Source: Streptomyces zaomyceticus
Lineage (GTDB): Bacteria > Actinomycetota > Actinomycetes > Streptomycetales > Streptomycetaceae
Direction: 5' to 3'
Assembly: GCF_014656215.1 (NCBI RefSeq)
Contig: NZ_BNBZ01000047.1
Span: forward strand, 1-41,138
Length of the DNA stretch: 41,138 nt
The notes below the pieces were generated by a model. The model worked only from the letters and a program-made list of their open reading frames with translations, was not told the DNA's origin and made no database searches. Of this stretch, positions 23,420 through 31,594 are shown one piece after another. Numbering within the stretch: the first letter of the stretch is position 1; the number at the start of each line of letters is the position of its first letter. The translations under genes and the position numbers were made by a program.

Positions 23420-25339
23420 TCAGTCGCGGGCGGGCTCCACGGCCTGCGCGCTGCTCTCGAACCTGCCGTCGAGCCGCGAGACCAGACCGGTGACCTGACG
23501 GGCGATGTCCGGGGCGGTCAGCCCGATCTCGGCCATGACCTCGGCGCGCGAGGCGTGGTCGAGGAAGCGCGGCGGGATGCCGAAGTCACGCAGCGGCACG
23601 TCCACGCCCGCGTCGCGCAGCGCCTGGGCGACGGCCGAGCCGACGCCGCCGACGCGGCTGTTGTCCTCGACGGTGACGACGACCCGGTGGCCCTCGGCGA
23701 GCGGGGCGAGGGCCTCGTCGACCGGCTTGACCCAACGGGGGTCGACGACGGTGGTCGTGATGCCGTGCCGGTCGAGCAGGTCGGCGATCTCCAGGCACAT
23801 GGGCGCCAGGGCGCCCACGGAGACCAGGAGGACGTCCGGTCGGTCGCTGCCGGGCTCGCGGAGCACGTCCATGCCGCCGACGCGGCGCAGGGCGGGTACG
23901 GCCGGTCCGACGGCGCCCTTCGAGAAGCGGACCACGGTCGGGGCGTCGGTGACCTCGACGGCCTCGCGGAGCTGGGCGCGGACCTGGTCGGCGTCGCGCG
24001 GCGCGGCGAGCCGCAGACCGGGCACGACCTGGAGGATCGACATGTCCCACATGCCGTTGTGGGAGGCGCCGTCGGTGCCGGTGACACCGGCCCGGTCCAG
24101 GACGAAGGTGACACCGCACTTGTGCAGGGCCACGTCCATCAGGACCTGGTCGAAGGCGCGGTTGAGGAAGGTCGCGTAGACCGCGAAGACCGGGTGGAGT
24201 CCGCCGGTGGCGAGGCCCGCCGCGGAGACCGCGGCGTGCTGCTCGGCGATGCCGACGTCGAAGACCCGCTCGGGGAAGGCCTTGGCGAACTTGTCGAGGC
24301 CGACGGGCTGGAGCATGGCCGCCGTGATGGCGACGACGTCCGCGCGCTCCTTGCCGAGCGCGACCATCTCCTCGGCGAAGACGCCGGTCCAGTCGGCGCC
24401 GGAGGAGGCGATGGGCAGGCCGGTGTCGGGGTGGATCTTGCCGACGGCGTGGAAGCGGTCGGCCTCGTCCTGGAGGGCCGGCTGGTAGCCGCGGCCCTTC
24501 TCCGTGAGGCAGTGGACGATCACCGGGCCGCCGAAGCGCTTGGCGCGCGTCAGGGCGGACTCCAGGGCCTCGATGTCGTGGCCGTCGATGGGGCCGACGT
24601 ACTTGAGGCCGAGGTCCTCGAACATGCCCTGCGGGGCGATGAAGTCCTTGAGGCCCTTCTTGGCGCCGTGCAGGGTCTCGTAGAGCGGCTTCCCGACGAC
24701 GGGGGTGCGCTCCAGGATGTCCTTGCCGCGGGCGAGGAAGCGCTCGTAGCCGTCGGTGGTGCGCAGGGTCGCCAGATGGTTGGCGAGGCCGCCGATCGTG
24801 GGCGCGTAGGAGCGCTCGTTGTCGTTGACGACGATGACGAGCGGGCGGTCCTTGGCGGCGGCGATGTTGTTCAGCGCCTCCCAGGCCATGCCGCCCGTGA
24901 GGGCTCCGTCGCCGATGACGGCGACGACGTGGTCGTCCTTCTTCAGGACCTCGTTGGCCTTGGCGAGGCCGTCGGCCCAGCCGAGGACCGTCGAGGCGTG
25001 CGAGTTCTCGATGACGTCGTGCTCGGACTCCGCCTGCGAGGGGTAGCCGGAGAGGCCGCCCTTCATCTTGAGCTTCGAGAAGTCCTGGCGGCCGGTGAGC
25101 AGCTTGTGGACGTAGCTCTGGTGGCCGGTGTCCCAGAGGACCTTGTCCTTCGGGGAGTCGAACACGCGGTGCAGGGCGATGGTCAGCTCGACCACGCCGA
25201 GGTTGGGCCCGAGGTGCCCGCCGGTCTTGGAGACGGCGTCCACGAGGAACGTCCTGATCTCGTCGGCCAGCTGGTCCAGCTGTTCCGGGGAGAGCCGGTC
25301 CAGATCTCGCGGTCCCCTGATACGGGTCAGCAGAGCCAC
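23420..25339 (-). CDS. dxs: 1-deoxy-D-xylulose-5-phosphate synthase, 639 aa
   Basis: A thiamine-diphosphate enzyme that condenses pyruvate with glyceraldehyde 3-phosphate, the first step of the MEP isoprenoid pathway. Visible motifs: GGHLGPNLGVVELTIALHRVF, WDTGHQSYVHKLLTGR, SYPSQ-type loop GGLSGYPSQAESEHDVIENSHAST, and the ThDP motif GDGALTGGMAWEALNN...VVNDNERSYAPT. YVGPIDGHD, GVTFVLDRAGVTGTDGASHNGMWD and a transketolase C-terminal domain follow. GTG 25339 is preceded by AAGGAGG, which fixes the start. The 639-residue length fits the family. Streptomyces often have two dxs copies (from memory), so this one may not be unique. It is separated from the xyl genes by tandem hairpins. Confidence 0.97.
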   Translation of the reverse strand: MALLTRIRGPRDLDRLSPEQLDQLADEIRTFLVDAVSKTGGHLGPNLGVVELTIALHRVFDSPKDKVLWDTGHQSYVHKLLTGRQDFSKLKMKGGLSGYPSQAESEHDVIENSHASTVLGWADGLAKANEVLKKDDHVVAVIGDGALTGGMAWEALNNIAAAKDRPLVIVVNDNERSYAPTIGGLANHLATLRTTDGYERFLARGKDILERTPVVGKPLYETLHGAKKGLKDFIAPQGMFEDLGLKYVGPIDGHDIEALESALTRAKRFGGPVIVHCLTEKGRGYQPALQDEADRFHAVGKIHPDTGLPIASSGADWTGVFAEEMVALGKERADVVAITAAMLQPVGLDKFAKAFPERVFDVGIAEQHAAVSAAGLATGGLHPVFAVYATFLNRAFDQVLMDVALHKCGVTFVLDRAGVTGTDGASHNGMWDMSILQVVPGLRLAAPRDADQVRAQLREAVEVTDAPTVVRFSKGAVGPAVPALRRVGGMDVLREPGSDRPDVLLVSVGALAPMCLEIADLLDRHGITTTVVDPRWVKPVDEALAPLAEGHRVVVTVEDNSRVGGVGSAVAQALRDAGVDVPLRDFGIPPRFLDHASRAEVMAEIGLTAPDIARQVTGLVSRLDGRFESSAQAVEPARD

Positions 25340-25483
25340 CCGTGCCTCCTTGCGTTTGAGCTGGTCGAGCTTGCCGATTTGTCGAGTCTAATGTTCCGTC
25401 TTGGATCGTGGGCATCGGGCCGGGGGGTGAGGCATCACCCTCATGGCCTACATGCCGCTGATCTGTACGGCTCTGTACGGGTC

Positions 25484-25535
25484 GGGCACTGCTCCGGACG
25501 CAGCAGTGCCCGGCGCCGGTTTCACGGCGCCGGGC
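25484..25535. terminator. Two overlapping hairpins downstream of xylH
   Basis: The first has a 10-bp stem (25484-25493 with 25502-25511) and the second a 10-bp stem (25508-25517 with 25526-25535). They share four bases, so only one can fully form at a time. They probably end the xylFGH transcript before dxs. Confidence 0.65.
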
Positions 25536-25594
25536 GGTGTGGCGAGCGTTACGCGCGCGCGTGACCCGGTTGTGCTGCGTGCGGGACGGAGCCG

Positions 25595-26914
25595 TCAGGC
25601 GCGTCCTGCAGTCTTCTGCGTCTTGCGGGAGACCGAGTCGATGATCACGGCGATGAGCAGGACCGCTCCGGTGATCATGTACTGGATCGCGTTCGAGGAC
25701 AGGTTCATCTGGTTGAGGCCCTGGACGATCGACTGGATGACCAGGATGCCGAGGAGCGCCGACCAGACCTTGCCGCGTCCGCCGAACAGGGACGTACCGC
25801 CGATGACCGCCGCGGCGATGCACATCATCAGCTGGTTGCCGCCGCCGAGGGAGCGGTCGGCGCCGCCGGTCGCGGAGGCGAGGAAGAGACCGCCGATGGC
25901 GCCCATCGTGCCGGAGATCATGAAGACCGAGATCCGGATCCACGAGACGTTGATACCGGCGCGGCGGGCGGCCTCGATGCCACCGCCGACCGCGAAGACC
26001 TGGCGGCCGTACGTGGTGCGGCGGAGCACGAAGTCGGTGACGAGCAGGATCACCAGGAAGATGACCAGGGAGAGCGGCAGGCCCTGCTCCTGGTTGAAGC
26101 CGTAGGCGGCGACGAGGACCAGGACCGCGAGGATCGCGGTGCGCAGGATGATCTCGCTCTGCGGGCGGTGCGGCAGCTCGGCGGCCTTGCGGCGGCGGGA
26201 GTCGCGCAGCTGGGCGAGGTAGAAGGCGGCGACGACGACCACGGCGAGGCCGTAGGCGGCGGCGACGTCGGCGAAGTAGTACTTGGTGAGGTCGGCGACG
26301 AAGCTGCCGATCGGCGTGGGGATGGTGGACTTGTCCCCCATCACCCAGGTCTGGAGGCCGGCCCAGCCGAGGAAGCCCGCGAGGGTGACGACGAAGGCGG
26401 GCACGCCGATCTTGGCGAAGACCAGACCGTGGAAGGCGCCGAGGAGGGTGCCGGAGAGGATGCCGAGGAGGATCGCGAGGCCGTCCGGCATGTCGGTGCC
26501 GAGGACGCCCCAGACCGAGCCGGCCAGGCCCGCCACGGAGCCGACCGCGAGGTCGATCTCGCCGAGCAGCAGCACGAAGACGATGCCGACGGCCATGATG
26601 CCGGGGCCGACCGCGTACAGCGTGATCTGGTCCAGGTTGTACGAGGTGATGAAGTTGCCGGTGAGCGCCTGGAAGACGATGCCGATGACGATCAGGCCGA
26701 CCACGACGGGCAGCGAGCCGATCTCACCGGAGCGGATCTTGCGCTTGAACTCCTCGACGTACCCCTTGAAGCCCTGCTCGCGGACGAGGAGGCGGGGGTC
26801 GACGGCGGGGATCGCGGCTGCGGCCGGGGTCTCGGTCACCGGGGCCTGCTCGTCGGCGGTGCGCGGCTCGGGCACGGAGGCCTCGTCGCTCGCGGTGGAA
26901 GGGGTGTTGCTCAC
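25595..26914 (-). CDS. xylH: Xylose-type sugar ABC transporter permease, 439 aa
   Basis: An integral membrane subunit of the ribose/xylose (CUT2) transporter class. After a roughly 50-residue acidic, Pro/Ala/Thr-rich N-terminal extension and a basic segment, about ten helices follow. Family segments are GNFITSYNLDQITLYAVGPGIMAVGIVFVLLLGEIDLAVGSVAGL, GTLLGAFHGLVFAKIGVPAFVVTLAGFLGWAGLQ, RRTTYGRQVFAVGGGIEAARRAGI and AAAVIGGTSLFGGRGKVWSALLG. The start GTG 26914 overlaps the xylG stop (GTGA). Related systems import xylose together with XylF and XylG. A ROK regulator, rok7B7, is encoded just upstream and is reported to control this operon in S. coelicolor. It is the last gene of the xyl cluster. 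Confidence 0.92.
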   Translation of the reverse strand: MSNTPSTASDEASVPEPRTADEQAPVTETPAAAAIPAVDPRLLVREQGFKGYVEEFKRKIRSGEIGSLPVVVGLIVIGIVFQALTGNFITSYNLDQITLYAVGPGIMAVGIVFVLLLGEIDLAVGSVAGLAGSVWGVLGTDMPDGLAILLGILSGTLLGAFHGLVFAKIGVPAFVVTLAGFLGWAGLQTWVMGDKSTIPTPIGSFVADLTKYYFADVAAAYGLAVVVVAAFYLAQLRDSRRRKAAELPHRPQSEIILRTAILAVLVLVAAYGFNQEQGLPLSLVIFLVILLVTDFVLRRTTYGRQVFAVGGGIEAARRAGINVSWIRISVFMISGTMGAIGGLFLASATGGADRSLGGGNQLMMCIAAAVIGGTSLFGGRGKVWSALLGILVIQSIVQGLNQMNLSSNAIQYMITGAVLLIAVIIDSVSRKTQKTAGRA

Positions 26915-27690
26915 TTCGCTACCTCCGCGTTGCGCGCCTGGCGACGGGTCACGGCGTTGTCCGTGGCACCGGTGATCGCGGCGATGATCTCTTCGTGCGT
27001 GGTGGTGGCCACCGGGAAGGTGCCGTTGTTGCGGCCCAGGCGCAGCACGGCCACGGTGTCGGCGACGGCCTTCACATCGGCCATGTTGTGGCTGATGAGG
27101 ATGACGCCGAGGCCCTGCTCGCGCAGCCGCTCGACCAGGTCGAGGACCTGGGCGGTCTGCTCGACGCCGAGGGCGGCGGTCGGCTCGTCCAGGATCACGA
27201 TCTTGGGGTCGCCGACCAGGGCGCGCGCGATGGCGACGACCTGGCGCTGACCGCCGGAGAGGGCTGCGACGGGGATGCGGACGCTGGGGATGCGGATGGA
27301 GAGCGTGGAGAGCAGGTCCTTGGCCCGCTTCTCCATGGCGACCTCGTCGAGGACGCCGCCCTTCTTGATCTCGCGGCCGAGGAACAGGTTGGCCACGACG
27401 TCGAGGTTGTCGCAGAGCGCGAGGTCCTGGTAGACGGTCGCGACACCGAGGTTCTGGGAGTCGTGCGGGCGCTGGATCTCGACCTGCTCGCCCTCCCACT
27501 CGATGACGCCCTCGTCGATGGGGTGCACGCCGGCGATCGTCTTGACCAGCGTGGACTTACCCGCTCCGTTGTCGCCGACGAGCGCGACGACCTCTCCTGC
27601 GTGGACTTCGAGATCGACACCGGAGAGGACCTGAACCGCTCCGAATCGCTTGAAGATCCCGCGCAACGCCAACACGGGCGTCTGGGACAC
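26911..27690 (-). CDS. xylG: Sugar ABC transporter ATP-binding protein (xylose type), 259 aa
   Basis: A single ABC domain. Walker A GDNGAGKSTLVK is at about 38-49, Q-loop VYQDLALCDNL near 88, signature ALSGGQRQVVAIARAL near 145, Walker B IVILDEPTAALG near 165, and switch His in ISHNM near 200. The E. coli XylG/RbsA proteins carry two such domains in about 500 residues. This one has only one, so the transporter would need a homodimer of XylG. The start is GTG 27690 with AAGGAG nine bases upstream. The longer frame to 27933 runs through the hairpins and repeats of the xylF-xylG spacer and is not credible. It couples to xylH by a four-base overlap. Confidence 0.92.
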   Translation of the reverse strand: MSQTPVLALRGIFKRFGAVQVLSGVDLEVHAGEVVALVGDNGAGKSTLVKTIAGVHPIDEGVIEWEGEQVEIQRPHDSQNLGVATVYQDLALCDNLDVVANLFLGREIKKGGVLDEVAMEKRAKDLLSTLSIRIPSVRIPVAALSGGQRQVVAIARALVGDPKIVILDEPTAALGVEQTAQVLDLVERLREQGLGVILISHNMADVKAVADTVAVLRLGRNNGTFPVATTTHEEIIAAITGATDNAVTRRQARNAEVAK

Positions 27691-27771
27691 GTGAACCAAC
27701 TCCTTCGCCGCGCGCGGGCGGCGGCATGTCGCGCCGCCGGTGCAGCGCCAAAGTTCGAGGGGGGCTGAGCT

Positions 27772-27822
27772 CGTCCGGCCCCCGGACCGACAGCGGGGTC
27801 TGGGTCGGCCGGGGGCCGGACG
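27772..27822 (-). terminator. Long hairpin upstream of xylG (attenuator or mRNA stabiliser)
   Basis: The arms 27772-27791 and 27804-27822 pair over 19 bp with one bulged base and a 12-base loop. It lies 81 bp upstream of the xylG start on the same transcript. Confidence 0.55.
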
Positions 27823-27872
27823 GGCAGGGGGGCGGATCCGGTCGTCGTGCGCCGGGCGGCCGTACGGGGTGT

Positions 27873-27981
27873 TCACCCTCCGGGGGGGGTGCTCACCTCG
27901 AGAGGCGCTCACCCTCCGGGGAGGCGCGTTCACCCTCTGGAAGGCTCGTCACCCTCTGGAGGGGTGTTCATCCTCTGTACG
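27873..27981. repeat. Six degenerate short repeats (TCACCCTCYGG-type)
   Basis: Units beginning TCACC or TCATC start at 27873, 27893, 27909, 27930, 27949 and 27968, a spacing of 16-21 bp. Several units are themselves short dyads (CCCTC-TGG-AGGGG). They lie wholly within the xylF-xylG spacer. No coding use is evident. Confidence 0.65.
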
Positions 27982-28005
27982 GGGGCGGGACGGCGGGATC
28001 CGTGA

Positions 28006-28027
28006 CGCCGGGCCATGAGGCCCGGCG
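28006..28027 (-). terminator. Hairpin directly after xylF
   Basis: A perfect 9-bp stem (28006-28014 with 28019-28027), loop ATGA, 17 bp past the xylF stop. It is likely a partial terminator or 3'-end stabiliser for the xylF message. Confidence 0.6.
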
Positions 28028-28043
28028 GGCTCGGCTCAGGGGG

Positions 28044-29108
28044 TTACTTGATGCCCAGAGCCGTGCACTTGGCGGCCAGGTCCGAGGTGCAGAGGTCGGC
28101 GGCCTTGTAGATGCCGTCCTGGATCACCGTGGTCTGGATGTTGGTCTTGTCGACCACCACCGGCGGGAAGAGCGTCGACGGCACGCCGTCGGTCGCGCCC
28201 TGGGCGCCGAGGTCCTTGCCCTGGAGCAGGTTCACCGCGAACTTGGCGGCCTCGGGGGCCAGCTGGAGCGGCGACTTGTAGATCGTGAAGGTCTGCGAAC
28301 CGGCGATGATCCGCTGGATGCCCGCGACCTCGGCGTCCTGACCGCCCACCGGGATGTTCTTGATGCCGGCGTTCTCGAGGGAGGTGACGATGCCACCCGC
28401 CATGCCGTCGTTCGCGGAGTAGACGGCGCCGATCTTGTCCTTGCCGACCGAGGAGATCGCGGCGGACATCTTCTCGCCGGCGACCTTCGGGTCCCACTCG
28501 CCGGAGGCCTCGTAGGCGATCTTGCCGACCTTGCCGTCGAGCGCGGTGTGGGCGCCCTTCTTGAACAGCGCGGCGTTGGGGTCCTTCTCGTCGCCGTTGA
28601 TCATCACGACGTTGGCGGAGGCGGCCTTGCCGCCGAGGGCCGCGAGGAGGGCCTGGCCCTGGAGCTCGCCGACCTTGTTGTTGTCGTGGCTGACGTAGGC
28701 GTCGGCGCCCTTGACGGCACGGTCGTACGCGACGACCTTGACGCCCTTGGCCTTGGCCTCGGCGATCCAGCCCTCGGCCTTGGTGGCGTCGACCGGGTCG
28801 AGCGCGATGACCTTGATGCCGTCGGCGATCAGCTGGTCGAACTGCTGCTTCTGCTTGACGACGTCGGAGACCGCGTTGTTGTACACGACCTCGCAGTCGC
28901 CGCACGCGGCCTTGACGGCCTTCTCGAACTGGGGCTTGTCCAGGGCCTCGTAGCGCGAGGTCTTGTTCTCCGGAAGGAGCAGACCGATCTTGGTCGAGCT
29001 GCCCTTGTCTTCCTTGTCACCGCCGCCGGCCTGGCCGCAGGCGGCGAGCGAGAGAGCCATCGAAACCGCGGCCGTTGCTATGACGGCACGACGCGTCACT
29101 GCGTTCAT
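28044..29108 (-). CDS. xylF: Xylose-type sugar-binding lipoprotein, 354 aa
   Basis: An extracellular solute-binding protein of the periplasmic-binding-protein 1 (ribose/xylose) class. The signal peptide ends in lipobox LAAC with lipidated Cys24. The mature part begins with a Gly/Asp/Lys linker, then KIGLLLPENKTSRYEALDKPQFEKAV, DQLIADGIKVIALDPVDATKAEGWIAEAKAKGVKVVAYDRAV, VSHDNNKVGELQG, VYSANDGMAGGIVTSLENAGI and GGQDAEVAGIQRIIAGSQTFTIYKS, all typical of XylF. It captures sugar for XylGH encoded 353 bp downstream. The start is ATG 29108 with GGAGG nearby. The promoter region upstream carries inverted repeats. The gene is known as part of the Rok7B7 regulon in S. coelicolor. Confidence 0.93.
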   Translation of the reverse strand: MNAVTRRAVIATAAVSMALSLAACGQAGGGDKEDKGSSTKIGLLLPENKTSRYEALDKPQFEKAVKAACGDCEVVYNNAVSDVVKQKQQFDQLIADGIKVIALDPVDATKAEGWIAEAKAKGVKVVAYDRAVKGADAYVSHDNNKVGELQGQALLAALGGKAASANVVMINGDEKDPNAALFKKGAHTALDGKVGKIAYEASGEWDPKVAGEKMSAAISSVGKDKIGAVYSANDGMAGGIVTSLENAGIKNIPVGGQDAEVAGIQRIIAGSQTFTIYKSPLQLAPEAAKFAVNLLQGKDLGAQGATDGVPSTLFPPVVVDKTNIQTTVIQDGIYKAADLCTSDLAAKCTALGIK

Positions 29109-29132
29109 GTGGGTTGCCTCCCTGACGAGGCC

Positions 29133-29200
29133 GCGACGTTGCGGCCGAGGTGTCCCGAAGTCAACTCGGCCGCAACGTTGCCGTCAAGAAGTAAATTCTT
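29133..29200 (-). promoter_or_regulatory. xylF upstream region with nested inverted repeats
   Basis: Three dyads lie here. A 14-bp perfect inverted repeat has arms 29136-29149 and 29165-29178. GCAACGTTGC, a perfect 10-bp palindrome, is at 29172-29181 with a one-mismatch copy 39 bp away (29133-29142). An AT-rich AAGAA-N5-TTCTT dyad is at 29186-29200. They sit 25-92 bp upstream of the xylF start. They are plausible binding sites for Rok7B7 or another sugar regulator, or an mRNA leader hairpin. Confidence 0.5.
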
Positions 29201-29229
29201 AACGAGATGACAACGGTGGTGTTCGTTAT

Positions 29230-30459
29230 CTAAGTGAAGGCAAGACGGGAGGCAGGCGCGGCCGTCGGCAGCGCACTCTCCAACAGGGTCGAATCGCCCA
29301 TTTCACTCAGCACGAGGGCCAGTGCGCCGAGCACCTCCGCGCGCCCTCCGAGGGCCCCCTGAGCCAGCGAGAGCTGCCGGGCGGCACTGGGGATCGCATA
29401 CCGCGAGACGGAGTCCCTGATGGGCGCCAGAACCAGCTCTCCGGCCTCCGCCAGGTCGCCGCCGAGCACCACCCGACTCGGGTTCAGAAGGTTGCAGAGG
29501 TTGGCGATACCGCTGCCGATGTGGCGCCCGACGTCGGCGATCACCCGGCGGCAGCCGGGGTCGCCCTCGCGGGCCAGCTGGACGACCCGTTCCATGGTCA
29601 GATCGGGGCCGTGACCGGGCTGGAGCAGCGGCAGCACGTACCGGGCGGCGGTGAAGGTCTCCAGGCAGCCCCGGTTGCCGCACCGGCAGACCGGGCCCGA
29701 CTCGTCGAGCGTGATGTGCCCGATCTCCCCCGCGGTGCCCCCGGGACCCCGGTAGACCCGCCCGTCGATGACGAGGCCGGCGCCGACACCGCTGGCCACC
29801 TTGATGTACGCCAGGTCCTTGACGCCCCGCCCGCTGCCCCAGACGAGTTCGCCGAGCGCGCCCAGGTTGGCGTCGTTGTCGACGTGCACGGGGACGCCGA
29901 GCCGGCCCGAGAGCTCCTCGGCGGGGTTGATCCCGCTCCAGCCCGGCAGGATCGAGGTCGAGCCGAGGGTCCCCGAGGAGACGTCGATCGGACCGGGTAC
30001 GCCGAGCCCGACGCCGATCACCTTGTCCGGGCCGATCCCGGTGGCCAGGATGAGCCGCTTGACCAGCTGTTCCGCCCGGTCGAAGCCCTCGGCGGCCGAG
30101 GCGTCCACGTCCAGCGGCTCGGCCTCCTCGGCGAGCACCTGATGGGCGAGGTTGCCCACGGCGACCCGGAGGTGGGTGTGGCCGAAGTCGACGCCGATCA
30201 CGATCCCGGCGTCCCCGGAGAGCGAGACGCTGCGGGCCCGGCGGCCGCCCGCGGAGGTGGGTGTGACGTCGACGGTGCCGCCGTCCTTCAGCTCCCGGAC
30301 GATGTTGGAGACCGTGGCGGCGGACAGGCCCGTCGCCCGGGCGATCTCCGCCTGGGTCAGCGAGCCGGCCATCCGCACCGCCCGGACGACCCGTTCGAGA
30401 TTGGCCCTGTGCAGAGACGTCTGCGACCCCGGAGTCTCCATCGACTCACTCACTCCCAC
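29230..30459 (-). CDS. rok7B7: ROK-family transcriptional regulator Rok7B7, 409 aa
   Basis: A winged-helix DNA-binding domain at about 15-80 (VVRAVRMAGSLTQAEIARATGLSAATVSNIVRELKDGG) is joined to a ROK sugar-kinase-like domain. That domain has IVIGVDFGHTHLRVAVGNL, VGVGLGVPGPID, VHVDNDANLGALGE, GVGAGLVIDGRVYRG, GEIGHI and the zinc-binding CxCGxxGCxE motif (CRCGNRGCLE). The protein lies between ngcEFG and xylFGH, the position of S. coelicolor rok7B7 (SCO6008). That gene is reported to repress xylFGH and to affect carbon catabolite repression and antibiotics. GTG 30459 has GGAG six bases upstream and is preferred. ATG 30474 is an alternative without a ribosome site. The ligand is unknown. Confidence 0.93.
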   Translation of the reverse strand: MGVSESMETPGSQTSLHRANLERVVRAVRMAGSLTQAEIARATGLSAATVSNIVRELKDGGTVDVTPTSAGGRRARSVSLSGDAGIVIGVDFGHTHLRVAVGNLAHQVLAEEAEPLDVDASAAEGFDRAEQLVKRLILATGIGPDKVIGVGLGVPGPIDVSSGTLGSTSILPGWSGINPAEELSGRLGVPVHVDNDANLGALGELVWGSGRGVKDLAYIKVASGVGAGLVIDGRVYRGPGGTAGEIGHITLDESGPVCRCGNRGCLETFTAARYVLPLLQPGHGPDLTMERVVQLAREGDPGCRRVIADVGRHIGSGIANLCNLLNPSRVVLGGDLAEAGELVLAPIRDSVSRYAIPSAARQLSLAQGALGGRAEVLGALALVLSEMGDSTLLESALPTAAPASRLAFT

Positions 30460-30583
30460 CGTTTTCTCCAACATGTGAACTCTAAGGGGACGCTTTCGGC
30501 TTGCTCCCCGTCAAGACCTTGAGTGGCGGAGGGTCTGTGTCACACGGTGCCCGAGGCCGCTCTCCCCCGGCGCCGGGGAACGG

Positions 30584-30620
30584 GAAGGGCCCCCGGCGCG
30601 CGGTGCGCCGGGGGCCCTTC
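30584..30620. terminator. Terminator after ngcG
   Basis: A perfect 16-bp stem (30584-30599 with 30605-30620) with a five-base loop, 35 bp past the ngcG stop. It separates the ngc operon from rok7B7. Confidence 0.85.
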
Positions 30621-30655
30621 GGGGTCGGGAGGAAGGGGCCGGAGGGGCCCCGGGA

Positions 30656-31594
30656 TCACTTCACGGCGCCGGCGGTCAGACCGGCCACCACCTGCCGCTG
30701 GAAGATGATGTAGGCGGCGAGCACGGGGAGCATCGCCATCACCAGACCGGCGAAGAGACCGGACCAGTCGCCCTTGTAGCCCTGGCTGACGGCGAGCTGG
30801 ACCAGACCCTGCGAGAGCACCTTCTTCTCCGGCTCGGTATTGAGCACCGTCGGCAGCAGGTACTGGTTCCACTGACCGAGGAAGTTGAAGATGCCGACGC
30901 TGATGAGGCCCGGCTTGGCCATCGGCAGCATCACCTGGAAGAAGGTCCGGGTGTGCGAGGCGCCGTCGACGAAGGCCGCTTCCGCGACGGAGCTGGGCAG
31001 CGTCCGGAAGAAGGCGGTGAGGAAGAAGACGGTGAACGGCAGCGAGTACGCGATGTAGACGAGGATCAGGCCGTGCAGGGTGTTGAGCAGGGCCATGTTC
31101 TGCATCACGTAGAACAGCGGCACGAGCGCCAGGATGATCGGGAAGCTCATCCCTCCGATGAAGAGGAAGTAGATGAAGCGGTTGCCCGGGAAGTCGAAGC
31201 GGGCCAGGACGTAGGCCGCCATCGAGCCGAGGAGCAGCGTGCCGAACAGTGAGCCGCCGACCACCAGGATCGTGTTCAGGAAGTAGTCGCTCATGTGCGC
31301 CTCTGTCCAGGCGCGCGACCAGTTCTCGAAGTGCAGCTTGTCGGGCAGCGCCCACGGCGAGGTGAAGATCGCCTTGTCGGTCTTGAACGAGGTCATGACC
31401 GCCCAGAGCAGCGGCATGACGACCATGATCGCCCAGATGATCAGGACGCCGTGCGAGAAGACGTTGAGGGTCGCGCCCTCGCTCTTGGACCGCTTGCGGG
31501 GTGTGGCCACCGTCGCCTTGGTGACCACGGGTCCCGAGCCGCCCGGGGAGCCGGGGGTCTCGACGCCGGTGGGGGCAGTGTCGGTCGTCTTCAT
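30656..31594 (-). CDS. ngcG: Sugar ABC transporter permease (NgcG type), 312 aa
   Basis: An inner-membrane permease of the CUT1 MalG type. A Pro/Thr/Lys-rich cytoplasmic N-terminus is followed by about six helices starting VFSHGVLIIWAIMVVMPLLWAVMTSF. The coupling EAA loop is EAAFVDGASHTRTFFQVMLPMAKPG. It ends QRQVVAGLTAGAVK, a usual MalG-type C-terminus. It forms the pore with NgcF; their genes overlap by one base (TGATG). NgcEFG is the N-acetylglucosamine/chitobiose importer described in Streptomyces. No ATPase gene is in the operon, as expected if the shared ATPase MsiK encoded elsewhere powers it. Identification rests on similarity plus position next to rok7B7. Confidence 0.9.
   Translation of the reverse strand: MKTTDTAPTGVETPGSPGGSGPVVTKATVATPRKRSKSEGATLNVFSHGVLIIWAIMVVMPLLWAVMTSFKTDKAIFTSPWALPDKLHFENWSRAWTEAHMSDYFLNTILVVGGSLFGTLLLGSMAAYVLARFDFPGNRFIYFLFIGGMSFPIILALVPLFYVMQNMALLNTLHGLILVYIAYSLPFTVFFLTAFFRTLPSSVAEAAFVDGASHTRTFFQVMLPMAKPGLISVGIFNFLGQWNQYLLPTVLNTEPEKKVLSQGLVQLAVSQGYKGDWSGLFAGLVMAMLPVLAAYIIFQRQVVAGLTAGAVK

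Larger units (their letters stand above)
27691..28043 (-). other. Structured intercistronic spacer between xylF and xylG
   Basis: 353 bp without a credible gene inside an apparent operon. In transcript order it holds a 9-bp hairpin right after the xylF stop, a cluster of short GC-rich repeats, a long hairpin, then the xylG ribosome site. Such spacers often lower expression of the membrane subunits relative to the binding protein by partial termination or by protecting the upstream mRNA. That role is inferred. Confidence 0.6.

Noticed and set aside
23555..25564. 669-residue plus-strand frame across dxs
   Set aside because: It is antisense to a textbook dxs gene, and its residues show no family pattern.
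27740..28018. 92-residue plus-strand frame in the xylF-xylG spacer
   Set aside because: Its sequence is merely the translation of the short GC-rich repeats; no ribosome site or family pattern is seen.
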